This document shows positions 1-6,543 of a DNA stretch of 8,716 nucleotides, one piece after another (position 1 is the first letter of the stretch; each line of letters opens with the position of its first letter). The stretch is taken from positions 1 through 8,716 of the forward strand of contig JABMNB010000150.1 in assembly GCA_013205335.1 (NCBI GenBank), given 5' to 3'. The notes beneath the pieces were generated by a model. That model was not told where the DNA came from, searched no databases, and saw only the letters and a program-made list of their open reading frames with translations. The position numbers and the translations under genes were made by a program. Origin of the DNA: Rhodospirillales bacterium. GTDB lineage: Bacteria; Pseudomonadota; Alphaproteobacteria; Reyranellales; Reyranellaceae.

Positions 1-704
1 CCCTGCAGGCGTTCCTCGACCCGGCGGATCTCGCCGACGCCCGGCAGGAAGACGAGCGCGCTGCCGCCTTCCTCGGCGAGCGCGCGGCGTACGGCGGCGG
101 CGACGGAGTCCTCGATGCGACCTGGGGGGGCGCGGTCGAGATAGCGGGTGTCGACCGGGAACATGCGACCTGCGCTCTCGACCACCGACGCACCGCCCAG
201 TCGTGCCGACACCGGGCCGGGGTCGAGGGTTGCCGACATGGCCACGACACGCAGGTCCTCACGCAGCGCGGTCTGCGCCTCGCGCACCAGGGCGAATGAA
301 AGATCGGTATCGAGTCCGCGCTCATGCAGCTCGTCGAAAATCACGCAGCCCACCGACTCGAGCGACGGGTCGTCCTGCAGCAGGCGCAGGAACAATCCGT
401 CGGTGACGACCTCGATGCGGGTGTGCGGGCCGACCTTGCTGTCGAACCGCACGCGATAGCCCACGGTCTCGCCGACCGCTTCGCCCAGGCTCGCCGCCAT
501 CCGTCGGGCGGCGGCGCGCGCGGCCAGCCGTCGCGGCTCCTGCATCACGATCCTGCGGCCGCCGAGCCACGGTGCATCGAGTAGGGCCAGCGGCACGCGC
601 GTGGTCTTGCCGGCGCCCGGCGGAGCAACGAGCACCGCGGCGTTGCGCTCTTCCAGAGCGGCGCGCAGCCGCGGCAATGCCTCGTCGACGGGAAGTCGCT
701 CCAT
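1..704 (-). CDS. hrpB: ATP-dependent RNA helicase HrpB, N-terminal part (cut by window edge)
   Basis: The first 234 codons of a DEAH-box superfamily 2 helicase are visible; the rest lies beyond position 1. Reading from 704, the Walker A motif PPGAGKTT is at residues 28-35, followed by EPRRLAARAAA (about 56-66), the Walker B/DEAH-type motif DELHERGLDTDL (124-135), the SAT motif at 157-159 and the start of the second RecA-like domain with FLPGVGEI (219-226). This order and the immediate N-terminal start of the helicase core are typical of HrpB, a family of about 800-850 residues. The cellular substrate of HrpB is poorly defined in most bacteria; an RNA helicase role is a family-based assignment. 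The ATG at 704 is chosen because an in-frame TAA lies four codons upstream. The gene is divergent from the VOC gene across 81 bases in which I see no clear promoter. DELH in place of DEAH is normal variation in this family. Confidence 0.95.
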   Translation of the reverse strand, partial: MERLPVDEALPRLRAALEERNAAVLVAPPGAGKTTRVPLALLDAPWLGGRRIVMQEPRRLAARAAARRMAASLGEAVGETVGYRVRFDSKVGPHTRIEVVTDGLFLRLLQDDPSLESVGCVIFDELHERGLDTDLSFALVREAQTALREDLRVVAMSATLDPGPVSARLGGASVVESAGRMFPVDTRYLDRAPPGRIEDSVAAAVRRALAEEGGSALVFLPGVGEIRRVEERLQ

Positions 705-772
705 CGCACCCTGTTAGCGCGCCGGTGGATGGACGGGAAGGAGGGGCGGGTTCACTCTGCGACTCGTTTCTT

Positions 773-781
773 GGAGGAGGG
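773..781 (+). promoter_or_regulatory. Strong Shine-Dalgarno of the VOC gene
   Basis: GGAGGAGGG ends four bases before the ATG at 786. It decides the start of the downstream gene: an in-frame ATG at 729 exists, but the 19 residues it would add resemble nothing in VOC proteins and would be translated through this ribosome binding site. Confidence 0.85.
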
Positions 782-785
782 TGCA

Positions 786-1190
786 ATGGCTGTCGTCGTC
801 GAGGTTCTGGACCATCTCGTCATGAACGTGCGCGACGTCGAAGTCGCGGCCGCCTGGTACCAGCGGGTGCTGGGCATGACGCGCAAAGACACCGAGCCTC
901 GGCCCGGTCATCGCGTCACGTCGATGCATTTCGGTCGCCAGAAGATCAACCTGCGGCCTGAGACGGCCACACAGAAGCAATGGTTCACCGGCAGGACGGT
1001 GGCGCCGGGCAGCGACGATCTGTGCTTTCTCACCCAGTCGACGCCGCAGGCGGTGGCCGATCATTTCCGGAGCTGTAGCGTGGAGATCGAACTGGGCCCG
1101 AGCGAGAAGAGTGGCGCGATGGGCACGATCGTCTCGGTCTATTGCCGCGATCCAGACGGTAACCTGATCGAGGTTTCCTCCTACAAATAG
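786..1190 (+). CDS. VOC (glyoxalase/dioxygenase-fold) protein, STM3117 'virulence protein' type
   Basis: This 134-residue protein is a single vicinal-oxygen-chelate module of two beta-alpha-beta-beta-beta repeats. Recognisable blocks are LDHLVMNV (8-15), AAAWYQRVLGM (21-31), FGRQKINL (49-56), PGSDDLCFL (74-82) and the C-terminal RDPDGNLIEVSSY (121-133). The QKINL and PGSxDLCF blocks match the subgroup often labelled 'VOC family virulence protein' after Salmonella STM3117; that name does not establish a virulence role here. VOC enzymes usually bind a metal through His and Glu residues: His10 and Glu129 sit in the usual places, but the position normally read as HIAF is DLCF, so the central His is Asp78. 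Whether it binds metal, and its substrate, are unknown. It stands alone on its strand except for the putA relic nine bases downstream. Family assignment is firm; function is open. Confidence 0.9.
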   Translation: MAVVVEVLDHLVMNVRDVEVAAAWYQRVLGMTRKDTEPRPGHRVTSMHFGRQKINLRPETATQKQWFTGRTVAPGSDDLCFLTQSTPQAVADHFRSCSVEIELGPSEKSGAMGTIVSVYCRDPDGNLIEVSSYK

Positions 1191-1199
1191 GCTCGGGGC

Positions 1200-1480
1200 A
1201 TGACCGCGCCGTTCGAAGCCCTCGCCGCCTCACTGCGACCGCAGTCACCGTTGCGAGCCGACATCACGGCGGCCTATCGCAGGCCGGAGACGGAATGCGT
1301 ACCGCCGTTGCTCGATCTCGCTACCCTGTGGAACTCACCCGTCGCATGGCCGACCGGCCGGGCCGCATCGTGCCGGTCCATGTTGCGCCCTATCCGCGCG
1401 CGCTCCTGTCTGACGAAATCTCGCTCAGCGTCAACACCGCCGCCGCCGGCGGCAATGCCAGCCTGATGGCGATCGGCTAG
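1200..1480 (+). pseudogene. putA: Remnant of putA: N-terminus joined out of frame to C-terminus
   Basis: Two PutA ends lie here with the body missing. In the frame starting at ATG 1200, residues about 4-43 match the start of the proline dehydrogenase/P5C dehydrogenase PutA, with the hallmark ITAAYRRPETE. The match ends near 1328. In another frame, from about 1322 to the TAG at 1478-1480, the codons give MADRPGRIVPV and then SVNTAAAGGNASLMAIG, the characteristic PutA C-terminus. A full PutA is 1000 residues or more, so roughly 3 kb has been lost by internal deletion, and the junction (about 1320-1330) shifts the frame. Starting at 1200, the native protein would have lacked the ribbon-helix-helix domain of E. 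coli PutA, as in the shorter forms. Neither piece can form an enzyme. The relic follows the VOC gene by nine bases and its stop overlaps that of the opposing phosphodiesterase gene. An assembly collapse is the main alternative to a true deletion. Confidence 0.85.
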
Positions 1481-2265
1481 AGCAGGAACGTATTCGTACG
1501 GTCGAGGAAGTCGTGCATGTGTACGATCATCTGGTCTTCCTCGAGCAGGCAGACGCCGTAGGCCGGCGGCTCATGGCTGCCGGGGATGCGGCCCTCGATG
1601 ACGAAGTCCAACGCCACCTGGTGGCTTGTCGCGCGCAGGGTCGACAGCGGGATGCCGCGCCAGGCGCCGGCGATCGGCCGGTGGAGGTGGCCGAAGAACA
1701 GGTGGCGGATGTTCTTGCGGCCCTCGATGGCCTTGATGAAGTGCTGCGGATCGAGCAGCGAGATGTCGTCCATGCGCTTCAGCCGCACCTTGAAAGGCGG
1801 GTGATGGATGAAGATCATCACCGGCTTGTCGCCCAGGGCGTCCAGCGTCGCCTTCAACCAGGCGCCACGCTTCTCGCAGAAGGTGCCCCACGGCTTGCCG
1901 GGTTCGTTGGTGTCCAGGCAGACCGCGGTCACGCCCTCGCCCATGTCGAACGTGTATTGAACGAAGCCGTTCTCGTCGAAACTTGCCTGCGGGAAGGTCG
2001 TGCGAAAGTGTTCGCGGTCGTCGTGATTGCCCACCAGAAGGTGGTAGGGGATCACCAGCTTGTCGAACTCGCGCTTCAGCGCCGCGTAGGCCTCGATCTC
2101 GCCCTTGTGGGCGAGGTCGCCGGTGACGATGGCGAAGGCCGCGTCCGCATGGTTGCGGTTCACGTCCGCGACGCAGAGCGCCAGCCGGTCGATGGGATTC
2201 AGGCCGTAAAGCAGATTGCCTGGCGGCACGAAATGAGTGTCGGTGATGTGAATGAATTTCTGCAC
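1477..2265 (-). CDS. Metallophosphoesterase, GpdQ/CpdA-type phosphodiesterase
   Basis: A complete class III cyclic-nucleotide/glycerophosphodiester phosphodiesterase of 262 residues, taking GTG at 2265 as start. All binuclear-metal motifs of the calcineurin-like fold are present: D9xH11 in ITDTHF, GDLAHKG with Asp50, GNHDD with Asn80-His81, HHPPF with His154-His155, and GHLHRP with His193/His195. The stretch after DTHF, ending LLYG, resembles GpdQ, which hydrolyses glycerophosphodiesters; CpdA cAMP phosphodiesterases are the close alternative. No signal peptide is seen, so it should act in the cytoplasm. A longer reading from ATG 2301 would add 12 residues, but that ATG lies in the loop of the hairpin at 2283-2314 and the family normally starts a few residues before the DxH motif. 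The gene follows the binding-protein gene in the same direction across a 76-base gap containing that hairpin. Its stop TAG shares CTAG with the stop of the opposing putA relic. Confidence 0.9.
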   Translation of the reverse strand: MQKFIHITDTHFVPPGNLLYGLNPIDRLALCVADVNRNHADAAFAIVTGDLAHKGEIEAYAALKREFDKLVIPYHLLVGNHDDREHFRTTFPQASFDENGFVQYTFDMGEGVTAVCLDTNEPGKPWGTFCEKRGAWLKATLDALGDKPVMIFIHHPPFKVRLKRMDDISLLDPQHFIKAIEGRKNIRHLFFGHLHRPIAGAWRGIPLSTLRATSHQVALDFVIEGRIPGSHEPPAYGVCLLEEDQMIVHMHDFLDRTNTFLL

Positions 2266-2282
2266 GGCGTTACTCTGACATG

Positions 2283-2314
2283 AAAAGGCGGAGCAAGGCA
2301 TGCCCGCTCCGCCT
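2283..2314 (-). terminator. Intrinsic-terminator-like hairpin between binding-protein and phosphodiesterase genes
   Basis: On the minus strand GGCGGAGC and GCTCCGCC form a perfect 8-bp GC-rich stem (9 bp with a flanking A-T pair) around an 11-base loop, followed directly by TTTT. It begins 28 bases after the stop codon of the binding-protein gene. The U-tract is short, so termination may be partial: either it ends the transporter operon or it attenuates transcription into the phosphodiesterase gene while stabilising the 3' end of the binding-protein message. Confidence 0.7.
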
Positions 2315-2341
2315 GCGGGATTAGCCGGTCGAGTCAGGCGG

Positions 2342-3601
2342 TCACTTCGGCAGAAGCGCCTGCGTATCCGTCGTCATCTTCTTCAGCGCCTCGTCGGGCT
2401 TGGCGCTGCCGTTCACGACGGTCTGCAGGTGGTCCTTGATCACGTCGGTGATCTTGAGGCCATTTTCACCGGGGAAGGCATACCAGGCGGTCATGCTCGG
2501 CAGCTGGCTGATGGCGACCCGGTGGTTCGGGTTCTGGGCGTAGAAGTCCCCCAGCATCTTGGCGTCTTTCGCCGGCAGTGCATTTGCCGGAAAATAGCCG
2601 GTGCCCTTGACCATGATCGTGGCACCGACCGGGCCGGTGGCAAACTTGATGTACTCCCACGCGGCCTTCTGTTTGGCCGGGTCCTTAGACAGCATCATGG
2701 CGACATTGCCGCCGGCCGGCAGGCGCGACTCGGCGCCTGCGCCCAGCGGGAAGGTCGCGGTGCGGAGCGTGAACACGCCCTGCGCCTGCTTGGTGACGCC
2801 GCCCAGGCGCGAGGTCGAGTGCGCCCAGATGCCGAGGCGGCCCGAGACGAGGTCCTGCAGCGCGGTCGCCTGGCTCACGTCGCGCATCGTGCCGTCGGTG
2901 ATCATGAGACGCAGCGTCTCGATCGCCTTCTGGCCCGCCGGCTGGTCGAAGGCGACCTTCTTCTCGTCCGCCGTCAGCATCGTGCCGCCGTTGGAGAAGA
3001 CGAGGGCCTGCCACATCCAGTTGCCGGTGATGTCCCAGTCGAAGTGGAAGCCGGCGATCTTGTTGGCCGGATCGTTGATCTTCCTGGCCAGCGCGAAGAT
3101 GCCGTCCCAGGTCTTGGGGAAGCTGTCGGGATCGCCGCCGGCCTTCTTAACGAGGTCGGCGTTGAAATAGATGATCGGCGTCGAGAGCGAGAAGCCCATG
3201 CCGTACTGCTTGCCCTTGACCTGGCCGAGCGTCAGCAGAGCGCCGTCATAGCCCGCTTTGTCCCAATCCTTCTCGGCAGCGATCATGGCGTCGAGCGGCT
3301 GGGCGATGCCGCGATCGGCCAGGATGCGCTGGCGGTTGAGGCCCTGGAACGTGACGTCCGGCAACTGGCCGGTGACGGCATTGCGCAGCACCTGTTGGGT
3401 GGCGTCCTCGTATTCCTTGGTCGGCTGGATGAACTTTACCTTGATGTCCGGATGAGCCGCCATGAACTGCTTGGCGACCTCTTCCTGCACCTCCTTGAAG
3501 ATGTCCGGAATCGCATACTGGACGGTGATTTCGGTCTGTGCCGCCGCGGGTCCTCCGGCGAATGCAGCGGCAAGTGCCGCCAGGCCCAGGAATTTGCGCA
3601 T
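2342..3601 (-). CDS. ABC transporter periplasmic substrate-binding protein, family 1 (UgpB-like)
   Basis: A 419-residue extracellular solute-binding protein of the family used by CUT1 importers. A Sec signal peptide is clear: MRKFL, an Ala/Leu-rich core, and an AAA-Q cleavage site near residues 19-22. The mature protein has the family layout: an N-terminal lobe with FxAxHPDIKV-type strand, the segment LPDVTFQGLN, a central TWDGIFALARK helix, and a C-terminal TGYFPAN segment near the hinge that is typical of UgpB-like proteins. It captures the ligand in the periplasm and delivers it to the two permeases encoded just upstream. The ATG at 3601 is preceded on the minus strand by GGAAGGGAGA at good spacing. 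The gene follows the second permease gene by 57 bases, a little more than the other junctions. The ligand cannot be read from sequence; glycerol-3-phosphate or its diesters are suggested by the GpdQ-like neighbour, and a sugar is the main alternative. Confidence 0.92.
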   Translation of the reverse strand: MRKFLGLAALAAAFAGGPAAAQTEITVQYAIPDIFKEVQEEVAKQFMAAHPDIKVKFIQPTKEYEDATQQVLRNAVTGQLPDVTFQGLNRQRILADRGIAQPLDAMIAAEKDWDKAGYDGALLTLGQVKGKQYGMGFSLSTPIIYFNADLVKKAGGDPDSFPKTWDGIFALARKINDPANKIAGFHFDWDITGNWMWQALVFSNGGTMLTADEKKVAFDQPAGQKAIETLRLMITDGTMRDVSQATALQDLVSGRLGIWAHSTSRLGGVTKQAQGVFTLRTATFPLGAGAESRLPAGGNVAMMLSKDPAKQKAAWEYIKFATGPVGATIMVKGTGYFPANALPAKDAKMLGDFYAQNPNHRVAISQLPSMTAWYAFPGENGLKITDVIKDHLQTVVNGSAKPDEALKKMTTDTQALLPK

Positions 3602-3658
3602 GAATGTCTCCCTTCCCTGAAGATCCCCTAAGTCACACGCCTCTGTTGCCGTTTTCTT

Positions 3659-4495
3659 TCACCCTTTCATCCCGGTGAGCGTAACTCCCTCGATGAAGCG
3701 TCGCTGGGCGGCGAGGAAGAGCAGGACGAGCGGCGCGGTGATCACCACGGTGCCGGCCATCAACGGGCCGAAATCGCTGCCGGCTTCCTCGTTCCTGAAG
3801 AACAGGGTGCCGAGTGGCGGCGTGGCGAGGTCGCCGGTCTGGATGACGATCAGCGGCCAGAAGAAATCGTTCCAGTGCGAGACGATGGAGATCACGCCGA
3901 AGGCCAGCATGGCGGGCATGGCGAGCGGCAGCATGATGCGCCACAGGATCTCGAACTCGCCCAGCCCGTCGATCCTGGCGGCGTGCATCAGGTCGTCGGG
4001 CACGGTCTTGAAGAACTGCCGCATCAGGAAGATGCCGAAGGCCGAGAAGACGAACGGCAGAATGAGGGCGGCATAGGTGTCGAGCAGGCCGACCTCGTAA
4101 AGCATGACGTAGCGCGGGATGGCCGGCGCCTGGGCCGGAATCATGAGCCCGATCAGCACCATCGTGAACAGAATGTCGCGCCCCTTGAAGCGCAGCTTGG
4201 CCAGCGCGTAGGCGGCGGGCAGGGAAACCATGAGCTGCAGCAAGAAGATGCCGCCGGTCACGATCACGCCGTTCAGCAGGTAGCGCAGGAGCGGCACCTT
4301 GGTGAAAGCCTTGGTGTAGTTCTCCACCGCTGCCCAGTTGGTGGGCAGCAGGCTGAGCTTCGTCGAGAAGATCTCGTTGGGCGGCTTCAGCGACGTCGAG
4401 ACCATCCAGACGAACGGCGCCAGCATGATCACCAGCCCGGCGATCAATACGAGATGGCGCAGCACGTGGCTCAGGATCGAGCCGCCCGGTCTCAT
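3659..4495 (-). CDS. ABC transporter permease, CUT1 second subunit (UgpE/MalG-like)
   Basis: A 278-residue inner-membrane permease with about six hydrophobic segments, near residues 12-33, 75-95, 108-130, 141-160, 193-212 and 245-263. The cytoplasmic EAA-type loop that docks on the ATPase is HAARIDGLGEFEILWRIMLP (171-190), and WNDFFWPL (208-215) is a hallmark of MalG/UgpE-type subunits. The C-terminus GVTLTGMKG is also typical of this subunit. Start ATG 4495 has AGGG about seven bases upstream, within the end of the preceding permease gene; the gap between the two genes is 10 bases, implying coupled translation. It pairs with the permease encoded at 4506-5405 to form the membrane channel of the importer. 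Length is normal and no defect is seen. Confidence 0.93.
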   Translation of the reverse strand: MRPGGSILSHVLRHLVLIAGLVIMLAPFVWMVSTSLKPPNEIFSTKLSLLPTNWAAVENYTKAFTKVPLLRYLLNGVIVTGGIFLLQLMVSLPAAYALAKLRFKGRDILFTMVLIGLMIPAQAPAIPRYVMLYEVGLLDTYAALILPFVFSAFGIFLMRQFFKTVPDDLMHAARIDGLGEFEILWRIMLPLAMPAMLAFGVISIVSHWNDFFWPLIVIQTGDLATPPLGTLFFRNEEAGSDFGPLMAGTVVITAPLVLLFLAAQRRFIEGVTLTGMKG

Positions 4496-4505
4496 GCGAC
4501 GGCCC

Positions 4506-5405
4506 TCATCCGTAGTGCGTCCTCTTCTCGCCGGCCTTCACCTGCAGGAGCGTGAGCGCCAGCACGACGAGGAGGAACACCACCGTGATGGCAGCGCCAA
4601 AGCCGGTGCGGAAGAAATTGAAGGCCTCGGTGTACATCGTATACAGCAGCACCTCGGTCGACTTGTTCGGGCCGCCCTTCGTCAGTACCTCGACCGTGTC
4701 GAAGACCTGGAAGGAGCGGATGCCCGACACGACCGTCACGAACAGCGTGGCCGGCCCGAGCATCGGCCAGGTGACGCAGCGGAAACGCTCCCACGCCGAG
4801 GCGGCGCCATCGATCTCGACGGCTTCGTAGAGGTCGGCGGGGATGGATTTCAGCCCGGCCATGAACAGCACCATGTTGAGGCCGGCCGACTGCCATATGC
4901 CGATGCCCGCCAGGGTGAACAGCGCGCGGCTCGGGTTCTTCAGCCAGTCGCCGCCATGAATGCCGACCTGCTCGAGCATGACGTTGATCAGCCCAACGCT
5001 GGGATGCAGCAGAAACTCCCAGACCACGGCCATGGCGATCAGGGTCGACGTGACGGGCAGGAAGTAGGCGGCGCGATAGAAGGCGCGCCCGAACGTGGCG
5101 CCCTCGATCAGAAGCGCGAGGCCGAGCCCCAGAAACACCGAGCCAGGCACGACCACGAGGCAGTAGACAGCCGTATTGCCAAAAGACTTCCAGAAGACGC
5201 GATCGGCGAACAGCTGTTCGTAGTTTCCGAGGCCAATGAAATTCAGGGTCGGCGCGCCGAGTTGCCAGTCGGTGAGCGACAGCACAAATACGGCCAGCGT
5301 CGGCCCCGCCAGAAGCACGACGAACATCAGCCAGGCCGGCGAGACCAGCGCCTGCGCGGCGCGCCGCTCGGCGGGTGTGGCGTCGTGGGCCGCGGGCGTC
5401 GTCAC
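4506..5405 (-). CDS. ABC transporter permease, CUT1 first subunit (UgpA/MalF-like)
   Basis: A 299-residue inner-membrane permease. A polar N-terminus of about 22 residues precedes hydrophobic segments near 24-45, 78-100, 115-134, 162-184, 214-230 and 269-289. The docking loop for the ATPase is EAVEIDGAASAWERFRCVTWPML (about 194-216), a good EAA motif, and LTKGGPNKSTEVL (241-253) is the signature of UgpA/MalF-type subunits. The start is GTG at 5405, which overlaps the ATPase stop as GTGA, the usual sign of translational coupling. It forms a heterodimeric channel with the permease encoded immediately downstream. Nothing in it shows the substrate; UgpA-like naming follows length and neighbours. 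Confidence 0.93.
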   Translation of the reverse strand: MTTPAAHDATPAERRAAQALVSPAWLMFVVLLAGPTLAVFVLSLTDWQLGAPTLNFIGLGNYEQLFADRVFWKSFGNTAVYCLVVVPGSVFLGLGLALLIEGATFGRAFYRAAYFLPVTSTLIAMAVVWEFLLHPSVGLINVMLEQVGIHGGDWLKNPSRALFTLAGIGIWQSAGLNMVLFMAGLKSIPADLYEAVEIDGAASAWERFRCVTWPMLGPATLFVTVVSGIRSFQVFDTVEVLTKGGPNKSTEVLLYTMYTEAFNFFRTGFGAAITVVFLLVVLALTLLQVKAGEKRTHYG

Positions 5406-6454
5406 CGTACGCGCCTTCCCTGGGCGTCGAACTTGAGCACGCGATGGGGCAGCGGCTTCAGCCCGACAGCCTCGCCGCGCTGCGGATTGCGTTCGGAATG
5501 GGAATCGAGGCGGGCGATCAGAGGCGCGCCCTGGCTGCGCACCTCGACATGAACGAGGCTCTCGGAGCCCATGTGCTCGACGAGGCGGACGTGGCCCGCA
5601 AGCGCCCCGGCCTCATAGGGCGCCACGAGTTGCATGGATTCCGGCCGCACGGCATGGAAGCCGCTCTCGACCGGAATGACGTTGATCTTCGGGCTGCCGA
5701 CAAATTCGGCCACGGCCAGCGTCTCGGGATCGTCGTAGAGCTGGCGGGGCGGTGCCACCTGTTCGAGCCTGCCCGCAAGCATGACCGCGACGCGGTCGGA
5801 CATGGTCATGGCCTCGGCCTGGTCGTGCGTCACGTAGATCATCGTGGCGCCCAGCCGGCGCTGCAGTTCGGTGAGCTCGGTGCGCATCTGCACGCGCAAC
5901 TTGGCATCGAGGTTGGAGAGCGGTTCGTCGAGCAGGAAGGCCGCGGGATGGCGGACCATGGCACGGCCCAGCGCCACGCGCTGCTTCTGGCCGCCCGAGA
6001 GCTGTCCCGGCTTGCGGCCGAGCAGCGGGCCGATCTCGAGCGCCTGGGCCGCCTCGGCGACGTCCCTGGCAATCGTCTTGCGGGCGGCGGCCGTGCCGGG
6101 CAGCAACGATCCGAGCCAAGGCAGGCGCTGCCAGACATTCATGCGTCGCATGGAAAGCGGCAGCCCGATGTTCTCGGCCACCGTCATGTGCGGATAGAGT
6201 GCGTAGCTCTGGAACACCATGGCGATGTCGCGGTCGCGCGCCGGCAGTTCGTCGACCCGCCGGCCGCCGATGGCGATGGCGCCGGCATCGTTGCGCTCCA
6301 GTCCCGCCACGATGCGCAGCAGGGTCGACTTGCCACAGCCCGACGGTCCGAGGAGAGTCAGGAATTCGCCGTCGGCAATCTCGAGTGAGATGTCCTTCAG
6401 GACCTCGACGGGGCCGAAACTCTTGCGGACGCCCTCGATGGAAATCGTCGCCAC
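5402..6454 (-). CDS. ugpC: ABC transporter ATP-binding protein, UgpC/MalK type
   Basis: A 350-residue ATPase that drives the importer from the cytoplasmic side. Motifs in order: Walker A GPSGCGKST (36-44), Q-loop Gln82 in FQSYALYPHM, signature LSGGQ (152-156), Walker B FLLDE (173-177) and the switch His210 in VTHDQAEAM. A C-terminal OB/TOBE regulatory domain (about 235-345) marks the MalK/UgpC class, with VGSPKINVIP (252-261) and VRPE (269-272). Between the Q-loop and the signature motif it carries about 18 extra residues (around 106-123, containing WQRLPWLGSLLPG) compared with standard MalK. The start is GTG at 6454: an in-frame TAG lies 12 codons upstream and no better start is found. It is the first gene of the transporter operon and overlaps the next gene by four bases. 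The ugpC symbol reflects family naming; substrate remains unproven. Confidence 0.9.
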   Translation of the reverse strand: MATISIEGVRKSFGPVEVLKDISLEIADGEFLTLLGPSGCGKSTLLRIVAGLERNDAGAIAIGGRRVDELPARDRDIAMVFQSYALYPHMTVAENIGLPLSMRRMNVWQRLPWLGSLLPGTAAARKTIARDVAEAAQALEIGPLLGRKPGQLSGGQKQRVALGRAMVRHPAAFLLDEPLSNLDAKLRVQMRTELTELQRRLGATMIYVTHDQAEAMTMSDRVAVMLAGRLEQVAPPRQLYDDPETLAVAEFVGSPKINVIPVESGFHAVRPESMQLVAPYEAGALAGHVRLVEHMGSESLVHVEVRSQGAPLIARLDSHSERNPQRGEAVGLKPLPHRVLKFDAQGRRVR

Positions 6455-6543
6455 GCGACCGTCGCTCCCTACAGCTTCGGCAACGGCCTAACCGACTTCT
6501 ATTACAGTCTCGGTGCGCTCGTCCTGGCCGACCCGGCCACTGG
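6455..6543. other. Gap upstream of the transporter operon, with weak promoter-like box and an open frame on the other strand
   Basis: This 89-base gap separates the ATPase start from the lipoprotein stop. On the minus strand TGTAAT (revcomp of 6501-6506) matches five of six bases of a sigma-70 -10 box, but no good -35 is seen, so any promoter is uncertain. On the plus strand the gap is open and translates to a protein-like stretch, including YSFGNGLTDFYYSLG, ending in TAG at 6545-6547. It has no start of its own and I do not recognise it; it may be a gene remnant or chance. Confidence 0.35.

Noticed and set aside
322..786. Minus-strand open frame of 154 codons overlapping hrpB
   Set aside because: Another frame of the helicase gene; the hrpB frame has Walker A, DELH and SAT motifs, this one has none.
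1513..2283. Plus-strand open frame of 256 codons
   Set aside because: Antisense to the phosphodiesterase gene, which carries all metal-binding motifs of its family.
2266..2301. 12-residue N-terminal extension of the phosphodiesterase from ATG 2301
   Set aside because: The ATG is within the loop of a terminator-like hairpin and the extra residues do not resemble the family; GTG 2265 puts the DxH motif at the usual distance.
2300..3631. Plus-strand open frame of 443 codons
   Set aside because: It lies antisense to the binding-protein gene, whose signal peptide, domain layout and ribosome binding site are clear. The product is Arg/Gly/Asp-rich with no motif, as expected for an antisense shadow at high GC.
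4338..5552. Plus-strand open frame of 404 codons
   Set aside because: Antisense to the two permease genes and the end of the ATPase gene; its His/Gln/Arg-rich composition shows no domain.
5375..6388. Plus-strand open frame of 337 codons
   Set aside because: Antisense to the ATPase gene, which has every ABC motif; the open frame follows from GC-rich third positions.
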